DNA of 64,000 bases from Tupaia tana (Eukaryota; Chordata; Mammalia; Scandentia; Tupaiidae), in assembly GCA_026018925.1 (NCBI GenBank), contig JAKSZU010000027.1, positions 3,109,531-3,173,530 of the forward strand, read 5' to 3'. Shown here one piece after another: positions 52,076 through 62,415 of the stretch (positions are counted from its first letter, which is position 1; each line of letters opens with the position of its first letter). The notes under the pieces are model-generated. The model saw only the letters and a program-made list of their open reading frames with translations, was not told where the DNA came from and ran no database searches. The translations under genes and the position numbers were made by a program.

Positions 52076-52345
52076 TTTTTTTTTTTTTTGGAGAGGTTTT
52101 TGCTATAGGGCGCGTGCGCTCGCCAGACAGACAGAGAGAGACAGAGAGATAGAAAGCAGGAAATCACCCCCCAGGGGGGATGGCCACGCCGCAATCCCTT
52201 CTCCTCCATTCTCCTCTCGGGATCTTGGGCACGCACGCACGCACACGCGCCCGGCGTGAGTTTAAGCCGCCGGGTCTGGGACTCGAACCGCGGTCGACTA
52301 CGTGGGAGTCCAGCGACATAGCCATTACACTAACTGCTGGTCCCA
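52076..52345 (-). mobile_element. tRNA-derived SINE, long form, young, with target duplication
   Basis: T17, GGAGAGGTTTTTGCTATAGG, GCGTGCGCTCGCCAGAC, AGAAAGCAGGAAATCACCCC, CGGGATCTTGGGCACGCAC, GGGACTCGAACC (perfect B-box complement) and ACATAGCCATTACACTAAC. AGCAGGCTCTGTTTT is duplicated on both sides. Second-best preserved copy. Confidence 0.97.
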
Positions 52346-52525
52346 GCAGGCTCTGTTTTATATGGGGAAACTCGGGCACGGACAGAGTCAGAGACTTGCA
52401 AGAGAGCTCTGGAGAGAAGGGTGCACCTACGGACCCGATTCTATTCCGGCCACGTCTCCACCCCTTCCCATTACTTCCTATCACAATGCTTTCGTGTCAT
52501 TACCTTTTAAAGCGTATTTATTTAT

Positions 52526-52770
52526 TGGGCCAGCCCTATAGCCCAGCGGTTAAGGCAGCTGGATCCCACAAGGCTGACCGCAGTCTGAATCCCAGCTCTG
52601 GTGGCCTGTAAAACACACTGGGAACGTGTGTATGCGCGCTCAAAATCCTGGGAGAATGGAGGAAGAAGGGACCACCTGGGGGTGACCACGCCCACTGGGG
52701 AAATGCCTTCTCCTCTCCCTTTATCTCTCTCTCTCCAGAGAGAGCACATGACCTCTGGCAGTTTAAAAAG
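52526..52770 (+). mobile_element. tRNA-derived SINE, ATCCC subgroup
   Basis: TGGGCCAGCCCTATAGCCCAG, GGTTAAGGCAGCTGGATCCC, AGTCTGAATCCCAGCTCTGG, CTGGGGAAATGCCTTCTCC and TGACCTCTGGCAGTTTAAAAAG. The A box GCCCAGCGG is closer to a functional tRNA than in most copies. Confidence 0.9.
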
Positions 52771-53197
52771 AAAGTTAATTAACTTGATGAGCAACAGAGA
52801 CAGACGGACAGACGGGCACTCCAGTAAGGTCTCCCACAATGACCCTGCTGTCAGCCGCCAAGCCGTCCAGGACCACGAGAACACGTGTGCCCTCCATGAA
52901 CACAGGTCAACCCAGAACCCAGACCCCGGTCCTCCACGTGGACTGCGCACCGCAGAGCGCACGGCACCACTGCCGGCCCGGCCCCCTGGTACGGCCTTTC
53001 TCAAGATGGGCACGACGGGGTGGGGGTGAGCTGGAAGCTCAGGGTCCGGTAAAGAAAAGGGAGGTGCCAGCACACATGATCAAGGGCTCTTCCAGCTCTG
53101 GAATATTCGGGGAATTCTGGCAGTCGCCTTGGAAACCTGCTAAAACAAACAAACAAAGGCAGCTACTCAAGGATGTCACTTTGAGGGAAGACAGTGC
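52771..53197 (-). other. RFTN1 intron, unassigned
   Basis: 430 bp, GC-rich centre. An ACAAACAAACAAA patch lies at 53144. Nothing else is recognised. Confidence 0.5.
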
Positions 53198-53266
53198 TAG
53201 TATTTCATAGGGGCTCGGTGTGGTTGCTCAGTTAGTATTTCATAGGGGCTCGGTGTGGTTGCTCAG
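53198..53266. repeat. Tandem duplication of a 35-bp unit
   Basis: TAGTATTTCATAGGGGCTCG plus GTGTGGTTGCTCAG occurs twice in direct succession without mismatch, so the duplication is recent or an assembly stutter. Confidence 0.95.
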
Positions 53267-53582
53267 AAAATGAACATGTAAGGAAGAGCAATGGAAAGAA
53301 CCCTGAAGACTGGCTTCAATTTTATCCACTTGATTGCTGAGGCTTTCGTCAAGGCCGTTCTCTGCACTGGGGAGAAGGCGTCCCTAACGGAGGGGGGCTC
53401 AGAAGGCAGGTCACACATCATACGTGCACGCACATGCACTCTGCCTGACTCAACGACACCATTTAAAAGTCTGAGAGTTTTAAACCGAACATTGACTTGA
53501 AAGAAAGGCACTTGTTTCATCCTCCTTCCGCTTAATACAAGTACATAGTGTCGTGCCTCTTCTTTTTTTATTAAGTGTTCTC

Positions 53583-53840
53583 TGTTTGTTTGCCATAGGG
53601 TGTGTGCGCTTGCCATGTACTGGACCGTGGTTCAAGTCCCAGACCCGGTGGCTTAAACACCCTGGGCACATGTGCGTGTGTGCCCAGGATCCTGAGAGGA
53701 GACTGGAGGAGAAGGGATTGCGGTGTGGCCATCCCCCCTGGGGGGTGATTTCTCGCTTTCTGTCTCTCTGTCTCTCTCTGTCTTTCTGGCAAGTGCACAC
53801 GCTCTATAGCAAAAAACCTCTCCAAAAAAAAAAAAAAAAA
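53583..53840 (+). mobile_element. Chimeric SINE: inverted 3' tail fused to a headless plus-strand copy
   Basis: 53583-53615 (TTGCCATAGGGTGTGTGCGC, TTGCCA) is the minus-strand 3' end of the family. It joins abruptly at about 53616 to a plus-strand copy that starts after its A box (TACTGGACCGTGG, TTCAAGTCCCAGACC) and runs to CTATAGCAAAAAACCTCTCC and an A tail. The 3'-end sequence is therefore present twice as an inverted repeat. Confidence 0.85.
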
Positions 53841-54350
53841 TCCTCAATATATAAAACCCTTTAAAAATCAGTAAATGAAACACATGCATCCCAACAGAAA
53901 ATAAGCTAAAGAAAACATCATTTATTTTTAAATGCAAATGAGTAGTAAGCAGATTTTAAAAATCAAGTTCAACCTTGCTAGTCAGCAAAGAAAGGTGGCC
54001 CTGCAGAGGTAAAAACATGGGGAACCCGGAATTCATGTGTCCTCCAGGAAGCAGACTGATCTCAGTCCATTTAAGTTTTCCAGAGCCCACCTCGGGAAAA
54101 GGCCTTATCCTCTTTTATGGAAGCCTGCCTGGGACACAGCAAGTTTTCAGACAGCCTCGGGGAAGGGTGGAAGCGTATCTGTCACCGCAGCTGCTGGGAC
54201 TGCAGCTCAGCTCCTGACATATCTGTCTGCAGCTTTAGCCGCCGGTTCCTCCCCACCGCCTGCTGTACCACCCACAGCACTGAATCTGGGCTGGCCTGCG
54301 ACTTCCTGTGACCGACACACCTGCCGTGGCTCGTGAGCAACACACGCTTC
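53841..54350 (-). other. RFTN1 intron, unassigned
   Basis: 500 bp, AT-rich to about 53990 and then GC-rich. No exon or repeat is recognised. Confidence 0.5.
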
Positions 54351-54368
54351 GGGGGGGGGGGGGGGGGG
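54351..54368. repeat. G18 homopolymer
   Basis: Eighteen G on the plus strand, followed closely by further G runs. It is quadruplex-prone, and its length in the assembly is unreliable. Confidence 0.9.
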
Positions 54369-54421
54369 ACGCTCGGCCGGAGGGGGGTACCACGCTAGAG
54401 AAGGAGGAGAGAGAAAAGCGA

Positions 54422-54645
54422 CAGGGGCCCGCCCCATGGCCTCGTGGTTAGGGAGCCACAGCCCACGTGGCCAACCGCGTGGTCCGAGTCTCACTCAGTG
54501 GCACGTGCATGCCCAACGTCCCCACAGCAGAAGGGACCGCTGCGTGCCATGCCCTGCTGGGCTGCTCTGCCCTCCTGCCCTCCCTGTTCCTCTGTCCCTC
54601 CTGGCCACACACACATCCTGTGGCAAACACTTACAGGAAGAAAGG
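54422..54645 (+). mobile_element. tRNA-derived SINE, diverged
   Basis: GGGGCCCGCCCCATGGCCTCG, TGGTTAGGGAGCCACAGCCC, GGTCCGAGTCTCACTC, TGGCACGTGCATGCCC, GCAGAAGGGACCGCTGCG and CACATCCTGTGGCAAAC. Confidence 0.82.
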
Positions 54646-55899
54646 AAGAGGAGGGAGTGAAGCTGTCCCCAGCAGGCTCTGGCCTCCCCCGCCGAGGAAG
54701 GCAGCCGCGAGGGGCAGGCCTCCCCCCCGCCGCACAGCGCCACAAAGCCCGGAGGATGCTCCGCTTTGGGGACAGAGGCTGGGGAAGCAGGCTGGCTCCT
54801 GTCACCAACCCCGAATGAGGTCCTCGGTGGGCCTTCTCCCGCTCATTACCACCTTGTCCTCAGACATCGAGCGTCTGCAGGTGCTTACTCCAGACAGAGC
54901 CTCGACGCAGAGACCACAGACCCAGGGCGGCGACAGGGCGGCACAACAGGCCACGCTCTGCACGCTTTCCACTCTGGAAATCCTGTCGGCTTAATGTGGT
55001 GCTTCAAAGCTCACTGCCTTTCAGAGAGCAGCTTGTCATCTTCACTTGGACTGATCTTTAGGATCTTCCAAACCCTGAGGTCGCCCATTTTTGACGCACC
55101 ACGTGGTCTGGGGTCTCTCACAGCTAAGCAGGGCCCCCTCGGACGCTAGCTGCCCGATGCCCTGGCCCTGGCTGTCACACATGCCCCCACCCGAGGGTCA
55201 GCGTCGGACCCCAACAGGGGGAGGGTGCGTGCCCCCGGTGGTGTTTTCCACGTGCTAGCACAGCTGCTGCTTCATGTCTTCTGCCTGCGCTCTTAACGCA
55301 CACGTTAGCTCGAGCCGCAGGAAGAAGGCTGCAGCTTTTCCTCGTCTTCACCCAGCATTTGAATAAAAACCAAAAACCTTAGAAAAAAGCAGGCTAAAAT
55401 CAGCTCTTCGGTGACAAGTGGGAAGGGAACAGTGACTGGCGGGAACCGTCGCAGGCTGAGCAGTGATCACCAACCACAAAGGGACTTACAGGAGGCCTGG
55501 AGCCCCAGCGCGAGGGCGCAGCTAAATCTGTGTAACACGGCCCCACACGCCCCGTAATCACACGCAGCCCGGAGAGGGCACTGGCTTCCCCTTCCTGCGG
55601 ATGGCCCCGAAGGGCTGAGGGGCAGCCCCTTCTACACTGCCGAAAGCCCCGCCTGCTCCCCGCCTCAGCCGGCCTGAGCCGCATCTGACCCAGGTCACGA
55701 AGGAGAAGTTTCCTTTGGCCAGAGGCCACTGCCGACCCTTGGCTACCACAGGTCCGGACAAGCGGGAGGACGTCTACAGTGGACGGATCTGGCTTCCTGG
55801 AAACGGCACGGAAAAGGCGCGGCTCCTGGAGCTAGGCAGAGGGTCAAACCCCAGCCGTGTGTCTCTCCAGCAGGCATCTCACCTATAAAACGGGTATAA
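54646..55899 (-). other. RFTN1 intron, unassigned
   Basis: 1.25 kb, GC-rich for most of its length (54650-54800 and 55400-55760). Frames open on both strands match no protein I know. Confidence 0.5.
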
Positions 55900-56152
55900 C
55901 AGGACCGGCAGATGGCATAATGGCTACGTTGCTAGATGCCCACGTAGTTGATCGCGGTTCAAGTCCCAGACCTGGCGTCTTAAACTCATGCAGGTGCGTG
56001 TGCGTGCATGCCCAAGATCCCGAGAGGAGAATGGAGGAGAAGGGATTGCTGCATGCCCATCCCCCCTGGGGGGTGATTTCTCGCTTTCTGTCTCTCTCCC
56101 TCTCTCTTTCTGGCGAGTGTATGCGCCCTATAGCAAAAAGCTCTCCAAAAAA
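55900..56152 (+). mobile_element. tRNA-derived SINE, long form, young subgroup
   Basis: AGGACCGGCAGATGGCATAATGG, CTACGTTGCTAGATGCCC, GGTTCAAGTCCCAGACC, GTGCGTGCATGCCCAAGATC, CCCTGGGGGGTGATTTCTCG and CGCCCTATAGCAAAAAGCTCTC. Confidence 0.95.
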
Positions 56153-56210
56153 CAAGGCTATAACCAGAGCATACACTTCCGTTAGTGTTGTGAGGTCAAA
56201 CAAGTCAATT

Positions 56211-56448
56211 CGGGCCAGCCAGTGCATCCCACAAGGCCGACTGCAGTTTGAGTCCCAGATCCAGCAGCTTAAAAAACATGTCAAGCACATGTGTGTGTGT
56301 GTCCAGAATGCCAACGGGAGGGAGAAGTGGGACGGGCAGGATTACGACAGGCCCATTCCCTGTGAAGGGAGCTTCCGCCATCTCTCTCCCTCTCCCACCT
56401 TCCCTCCCTCCTGCGAGCACACACACCTTCTGGCAAATCAGAGAGAAC
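56211..56448 (+). mobile_element. tRNA-derived SINE, head-deleted
   Basis: CGGGCCAGCCAGTG joins directly to GCATCCCACAAGGCCGAC, so the A box is missing. CAGTTTGAGTCCCAG (B box), GTCCAGAATGCCAACGGG, GTGAAGGGAGCTTCCGCC and CACACCTTCTGGCAAATC follow. Confidence 0.87.
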
Positions 56449-57589
56449 TCACGTAAGCGAGGGGCTAGACCGTGGTAAAACCAACACTGCAAGGCTGACC
56501 ACACGTGGGACTCCGTGTCTGAGAAGTGACCGCAGCAGGGATTGGAAGCCACGGGCAGAGGCAACTGCCCTTCCCCACGTAGCCTCTTCCGCCCCGGGAC
56601 GGAGTGCTGGGCTGGAGCCATGAACTATCGGAATTCAGCCCTGAATACAAGGAAGCCGTGGTGACCGTCTAAGTGGGTAAATCAAGCCTGAGCCAGAGTC
56701 TCCGCCCGGCCCTCGTGGGGGAAAGGAAGCGATCGGAGCCGCCAGAAAGTTCCAGATCGAGGTCCACGCCAAACCCGGGAGGCTGAGGAGAGAGGGAGAC
56801 GCTGGAGCAGCTCTGAGGTCTGGGGGGACGTCTGGCCAGCGCCTGCGGGGAGCCCAGACCAGGAGGCACTGGCGACAGCACAGCTGGCACGCCCTGGAAT
56901 CACACAGACTGACGGGCCGAGGAAGAGGCAGGCAGGGTCCGTGCTCTGCTACGTTTCCGGCGCCAGGTGAGCGGGATTTCCTGCTGGAAACGGAGGCGGG
57001 CGTTGTCCCGCCATGTGTCCCCAGGCCTACATTCCGGTCTCCTGCTCAGTGACGAGGCTGCACGCTGAAGTGATCAACACGATGTCAAACCATCAGAAGT
57101 TGAGCAAAGTGGCCGACAGAGAGCCAAGGTGAGACCGGAAATGGACAAAAATCTGGATTATTCCAGGGACTGGTGCCACCAGGCTGGGGCCCGAGTGAGC
57201 TGTTTCCCCACCAAGGGCCTCGGTTTCCTCCTACGTGCAGGGTCAGGTGGGTGAAGTGCCTGAGAGGGTCCTCTCCCCTCCGAACACCACTGGGGACGCC
57301 CTGCTGGCCACGGTGAACTCCCGGATAACGTCCACTCCCCGGTGGGTTTTCTGCGGAGCTCCTCCGACCGCTCACCACACAGGTCACGTGTAGCTGCAGG
57401 CCCAGTGCCCACTCTGCCCCTTCAGCACAGCTGGCTCCGCACTGCTGGCCGGGACAGCACCTCCACCCGAACCAGGCAAGTGCCGTGATACCACGTCACT
57501 GGGGGTGCCGTGGAGTGCCAGGTTCCCACAGATCGATCGTCTTCTATCACTTCTATCGATACGCCCTGCGAGGTTTAGAGTTCATTATC
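56449..57589 (-). other. RFTN1 intron, unassigned, with possible MIR scrap
   Basis: GC-rich. CACCAAGGGCCTCGGTTTCC and GTGGGTGAAGTGCCTGAG at about 57210-57265 resemble a plus-strand MIR core. Nothing else is recognised. Confidence 0.45.
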
Positions 57590-57841
57590 ATTTTGTTTTG
57601 TTTTGTTTGTTTGTTTTTTGGCTAGAGGACACTTGTGCTTGCTAGAGAGACAGAAAGTGAGAAATCGCTCCCCGGGGGGGATGGCCGCACCACAGTCCCT
57701 TCTCCTCCATTCTCCTCTCGGGATCCTGGGTGCTCACACACGTGCCCAGCATGAGTTTTAAGCCACCGGTTCCAGGACTCAAACTGCGGCTGACTACGGG
57801 TTAGTCTAGCAAGGTAACCATCATGCCATCTGTTGGTCCCC
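57590..57841 (-). mobile_element. tRNA-derived SINE, long form
   Basis: TTTTGTTTTGTTTGTTTG tail complement, GGCTAGAGGACACTTGTGC, AGAAAGTGAGAAATCGCTCC, CCGGTTCCAGGACTCAAAC and GTAACCATCATGCCATCTG. Confidence 0.93.
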
Positions 57842-58194
57842 AGAATTTCCAATCATCAGATGATTAAATAAGGTCCACAGAAATGTTCTACATTCTTCAG
57901 AGCTCTCCATAGTACAAAGCAGTGCCACTTCCACCAACCTGCCGGCTTCTTCTACTTCACAGGGAGCTTTCCCCGGGGTCTCCCTGCTGGTCTGTCCTGC
58001 CCTGACCCTTACAAGCATCTTCGGGTGCCCCCATTCCTGTAGACACTGACCCCACCTCTGACGCCAGTGGCCATGCTGACGTGGTTGTGCCACATTCCCC
58101 AGTGTGCAAGTGTGCAGGTGCTCGCCCGGCGTGGTGAACGGAGGCTATCTGGCAGCACCCTGCAGGTGGACAGGACCTTGGGGACGGGTCCAGC
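57842..58194 (-). other. RFTN1 intron, unassigned
   Basis: 350 bp with nothing recognised. Confidence 0.5.
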
Positions 58195-58330
58195 GGGCTA
58201 CACCCTCATTTTGCATATGAGGGGATGAGGATCCAAAGACACAGCTTTCTATTCCTGAGCACAGGAGAGACAGGCACCCTGACAAGGTCTAGCCATGCCA
58301 TAGCCCTGCCCAGTGTACTAACCCTGGCCT
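58195..58330 (-). mobile_element. MIR, antisense
   Basis: CACCCTCATTTTGCATATGAG, GGGATGAGGATCCAAAGAC matches the reverse MIR core (CATTTTACAGATGAGGAAACTGAGGC). Its right end is unclear. Confidence 0.65.
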
Positions 58331-59614
58331 GGGCTCTGAACCGGGGCCTTCCCACAAGGCCTCACATAGGAAGCAGTGCCTGGCTGCCTGCACCACCTCG
58401 GCCGGGCCCGAAGAAGCCATCTCGCGACTGAGTGGGCGGGGAACCCTGGACTCCAACACGGTACTCCCCGCCTTCAGTGTGACAGAAATAGCCCCGTCAC
58501 TGAGAGCTAGGAGCTTACCCACGCCTTAGCTAAGGACTCACTCAGCCCTATACTCCGGGAAGCAGACCGCCACGTCACAGGGAAGAGTCTGATGCAGGGT
58601 CTGAGGTCACAGAGACGTACGAGACACCGCAGGTCTCCCCCAGGGCCTGCGTCTCGTCACCCCCCAGCGCTGTCCCCAGTGTGCAGGGTGGTGGTGGGCG
58701 GGGGGCAGCTGCCGACCCATTCGTCAATGCTGCCGTTTGCCATCCTCCCCCAAGATAAACTCGAGAAAGATGCCTGACGCCCCCGGAAGCCAGGCAACCC
58801 TCTGGGGATAAGTGATGCTGGGGACAACAGCCTGGACATCTATGCCAGCTCACGGCCACTTTAAAGCCCTTTAGGAGAGGCGAAGAAGAAGAAATGGGCT
58901 TCCACCCGATGCAGTGTCTAAGCCACCGATTACCCACAGCGCAATAACACCAGAAAAGCCTTGGCCACCACCGAGTTTGCAGAACTCTGTGCCTTGCTTC
59001 GAGAAGAACAGCTATTACTCCAGCGTGTCCCCCGGAGCCAGCTGGGAGCAGCCCACGGGTAAGCTGGAGCTCCCGCTCTCGGGACGAGAGATGAAGCGGA
59101 CTCAGCCACTCCGGCCACGCTGCGGGGCAGAGCAGACGCCTCCGTCTCCCGCTAACCCTCACGTACTCGCGCTCCTGCTCGCTGGCCCCACACGGCCGCG
59201 TGTGGACGGTGCTGGTTCCTCGTCGGCAGATCTCGCTCAGCTGGAGGTCGAGACCGCCCCTTGGCCTTCTGGGATTTCAAATTCCATAGAAATAAAAAGC
59301 AAGGAAGCGACGACTGTACTGGCTGGGGGACCGATCCCAGTTCCCAGGAAGCCAGATGGGGGCCGCACCCTGAGGACAGCAGACGGTGGCTGGAACCAGG
59401 GCAGTCTCTGAGTGTCTCTTGGTACCCCCACGTCCAGGAGAAGATACCGTGGGAAACTAAGGCACCGGACGAGAGCGAGAACTGCAGGGCTAGCTCCCCG
59501 ATGGCTCCAGCAGGCAACTGCTCCGGCCCCTGAGTCGCTGCTAAGGCAGAAGCCACGCCCCAGCAGTCATCATTTCCATACACGACCCACCATCTCACCG
59601 GAATCTTTTCTTAA
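58331..59614 (-). other. RFTN1 intron, GC-rich, unassigned
   Basis: 1.28 kb without recognised repeats or exon-like segments. Long frames at 58575-59600 are GC-driven. Confidence 0.45.
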
Positions 59615-59777
59615 CGAGAGAGATTTTTGCTATAGGGCATGTGAGCCCGCTAGAAAGACAAGAGAGTGAGAAATCAAAACCCCCCAGGAGTGAGTTTCAA
59701 GCCACCCGTCTGGGACTCAAACCATGGTTGGCCATGTGGAGTCCAGCAACGTATCCATTACGCCATCTGCTGGCCCC
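59615..59777 (-). mobile_element. tRNA-derived SINE, internally deleted long form
   Basis: GAGAGATTTTTGCTATAGGGC, GAGAGTGAGAAATC, then a jump across the AATCCC...GATCTTGGG block to CAGGAGTGAGTTTCAAGCC, GGGACTCAAACCATGG and ATCCATTACGCCATCTGC. Confidence 0.93.
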
Positions 59778-60261
59778 TGAATATTCTACACGCTGAAGCA
59801 GGAAACTCACAGCACCCAGAGATGGACACCATGCCAGCAAGAGACCTGTCTCTCCTGAGAGGGAGAGTGCTGTATAAAGCATGGATGCCTCTTGTTGGGG
59901 GAACCAAAGCCGTCTGTTGACCTGCCGAGTTAGAAACGGGCAGGAGGATGCAGGGATGCAGGCCACCGAGCTGCTCACTCAGCTCCAGTTCACCCTCCAC
60001 TCTGACCGGGCGGGGCGAGGCTGCGCGATCTAGATTCTTCCTGTGCTCGCTGAGTCCCTGACAGGGTCTCCCAGCAGGGCCTAGGAGCTCAGATGGCAGG
60101 GAAGGGGCGCCAGACTCCAGATCCCTTGATCCCCTCGGCGGGAGATGCTGGGGATAGAGCAGTTGAGGTAGAAATGGCCTCTATTCTCGGGTTCTTACAG
60201 CTCAGCAAGAGAAGGACACCGGACACATGACGAATTGTGATTACGACCGTGAGATGCACAG
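59778..60261 (-). other. RFTN1 intron, unassigned
   Basis: 480 bp with nothing recognised. Confidence 0.5.
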
Positions 60262-60366
60262 GCACCCTCAGGAGTCCATGAACACCGTGTGTTACGAAAA
60301 AGCTAGGCGTGGATTTCAAGTTTTTGGCACCAAAATACACTTATCCTTTAATTCCACGTTCCCAGG
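60262..60366 (+). mobile_element. Mariner-like MITE, third copy
   Basis: ACCCTCAGGAGTCCATGAAC at the left, GTGTTACGAAAAAGCTAGGC, GTGGATTTCAAG, TTTTTGGCACCAAAATACAC and TTTAATTCCACGTTCCCAGG. The right terminus is eroded. Confidence 0.7.
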
Positions 60367-61670
60367 AGCGCTGTGCGCCCCTTGACGTGGGTTCTGGCAG
60401 CAGGTTATGGAAGTGGCCGGAAGCCCACCGCCTGGGAATGCGGTGGACAGGGAGCTGCACGCCGGGACTCCCGGTCACTGGCACTGAGCAGCACTCAGAG
60501 GACAGGTGTCACCCGCCTCCGGCTCCTACCCTTCAAGGACGGCCGCTGTGCACGTGCGCGTTTCCAACGACCTGCGTCATGGACTTTTCCCACCAATCGC
60601 TGGTCACTCAGCAAGCACTGGCACTGGTCTGAGACCACAGCGAAGAACTAGCAAGGTCAGGACCTCACGGAGCTTGGTTAGAGTTGGGGACGCGTGCATA
60701 ACGACGACACAATACAATGACGGGCTTTTAGGGATGGAAAGTTCTACGAAGACAACAAGAACAGACAGTGCGGCTGAGCGTGGAGCAGGGCTGACTGGGA
60801 AGAGAAGCCTCCCTGAGAAGGTGGTAAGTGAGCAGAGGTCCCAGGGCGCGGGAGGGATGGGCCGGGAGACAGCCTGGAAGCGAGGCCTGCCCGGGGAGGC
60901 CTCCCCGACACCATTACTGAGACCCCCTGGGCCCACGACAGAAGAGGTCCTTGGAGCAACGCTGCGGGCGACAGAGACTCCACCGCTGGGGAAGCGGCGC
61001 CGTTTCCAGCAAACCCTCCAGGCAGACAAAGCTCGGAGGCTAAGTTCACGTCCCCACTCTGGCGTGTGGTTATTTTTCTTTACTTTCAATTTACATCGCA
61101 AGCTGGAGAGAAATGAGTTATCTCCCCCTGCGTTTCTCTGTTCCGTACAATTAAGAAAAGCTATTTCTTAGTCACAAGGCGGATGACGACACCAAGATTT
61201 CCCATTTTCTCTCCGCAGGGTGGCTGTCATCACTCAATATTAATTGATCTACTTTTCATCCATCAAGCGAGGGTTGAAACAAGTTTTTGGTCACAAAAAT
61301 GGCAACTATTACACTATTAAGGTAAATTATTAATGGCGTCTCCATTAAAGCACACTGCTGTTCACATGGCATCAGCTGCTTCGACTCATACGACATTTCT
61401 TTAATGGGGAAAAATGAGCAAATTATTACATTCCTTCCTGACACTGGTTAAGCCGCCAGTGCCGGTCTCACTGAAGGCTGCCGGGGGTCCCCGCCACGCC
61501 GTCACAACTGGGGACTCACAGGAAGGGTGCAATACGTCTTGGGCTCCCTGCAGGAGAGCATGTCAATCGAAAGCAATTTTATTTTCCCACTAGAGAGCAG
61601 ACAAAGTGAAAACAGCAAGAAGACACAAACTCAAAACCGAGGACAGCTGGTGTCACCTCTGCACCGGGAA
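60367..61670 (-). other. RFTN1 intron, unassigned
   Basis: 60370-61060 is GC-rich. 61060-61440 is AT-rich and repeat-free with TAATTGATCTAC and AAATTATTAATGGCG words, a candidate conserved block. No exon. Confidence 0.45.
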
Positions 61671-61786
61671 GGGGGCTCCCGAAAGCTCATGGAAATAGAT
61701 ATTATGAAAAATGACGTATGGATTGCAAAACTTTCTGCACCGAAGCTAACCTGCACTTTAATTCCAGTTTCCCTGACTTTTTAAGC
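61671..61786 (+). mobile_element. Mariner-like MITE, fourth copy
   Basis: GGGGGCTCCCGAAAGCTCATGG, AAATAGATATTATGAAAAATG, ACGTATGGATTGCAAAAC, TTTCTGCACCGAAGC, CTTTAATTCCAGTTTCC and CTGACTTTTTAAGC. Confidence 0.72.
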
Positions 61787-61799
61787 TTTATGAAAAATG

Positions 61800-62059
61800 T
61801 GCCAGAAGCTTTGTGCACTCGCTAGAGAGGAACGGAGAGAGCGAGACGGAGGGAAGGAGAGAGGGATCGAGAGAGAGAATCCATCCCCTCTGGGCACCGT
61901 CAGACCGCAACCCCTCCCCTCCTTCCAGGGATCTGAGCAGGCGTGCACACGCACACACACGCACACACAGTATGATTTTCAAGCCCCCAGGACCAGAATC
62001 GAATCACAGTCAGTCATGTAGAATCCAGCCCTCTTAACTACCAGCCACAGGATGGCCCA
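61800..62059 (-). mobile_element. tRNA-derived SINE, diverged
   Basis: GCTTTGTGCACTCGCTAGAG, a GAGAGAGCGAGACGGAGG-type run, GACCAGAATCGAATCACAG (B-box complement), CTCTTAACTACCAGCC. It starts a few bases after the MITE. Confidence 0.82.
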
Positions 62060-62176
62060 TTTTCCACGATTTTTAGATTTTTTATTGTGCAAAGTTTTCT
62101 TAGACAAAGAAATTGTTTCTGACTCTTGGAGTAGGGTTCTGAATCAGAGGAACTGGGTTTTTATAAAAAGAAGGAA

Positions 62177-62415
62177 AAACACCAGCAGATGGCATAGTGG
62201 TTAAGGCATTGGACTCCCTCATGGCCTACTGCGGTTCGAGTCCTGGATCTGGCAGTTTGACACTCATGCTGGGTGTGTGTACACGTCTGCATGCCCAAAA
62301 CCCCAGGAGGAGAAGGGGTTACAGCGTGGCCACTGCCCCGGGGGGTGATTTCTCACCTTCTGTCTCTCATCTCTGTCTCTGGCAAGCACATGCACGCTAG
62401 AGCAAAACTCTCTCA
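62177..62415 (+). mobile_element. tRNA-derived SINE, long form
   Basis: ACCAGCAGATGGCATAGTGG, GTTAAGGCATTGGACTCCC, a perfect B box GGTTCGAGTCC, AAACCCCAGGAGGAGAAGG, CGGGGGGTGATTTCTCACC and CACGCTAGAGCAAAACTC. Confidence 0.94.
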
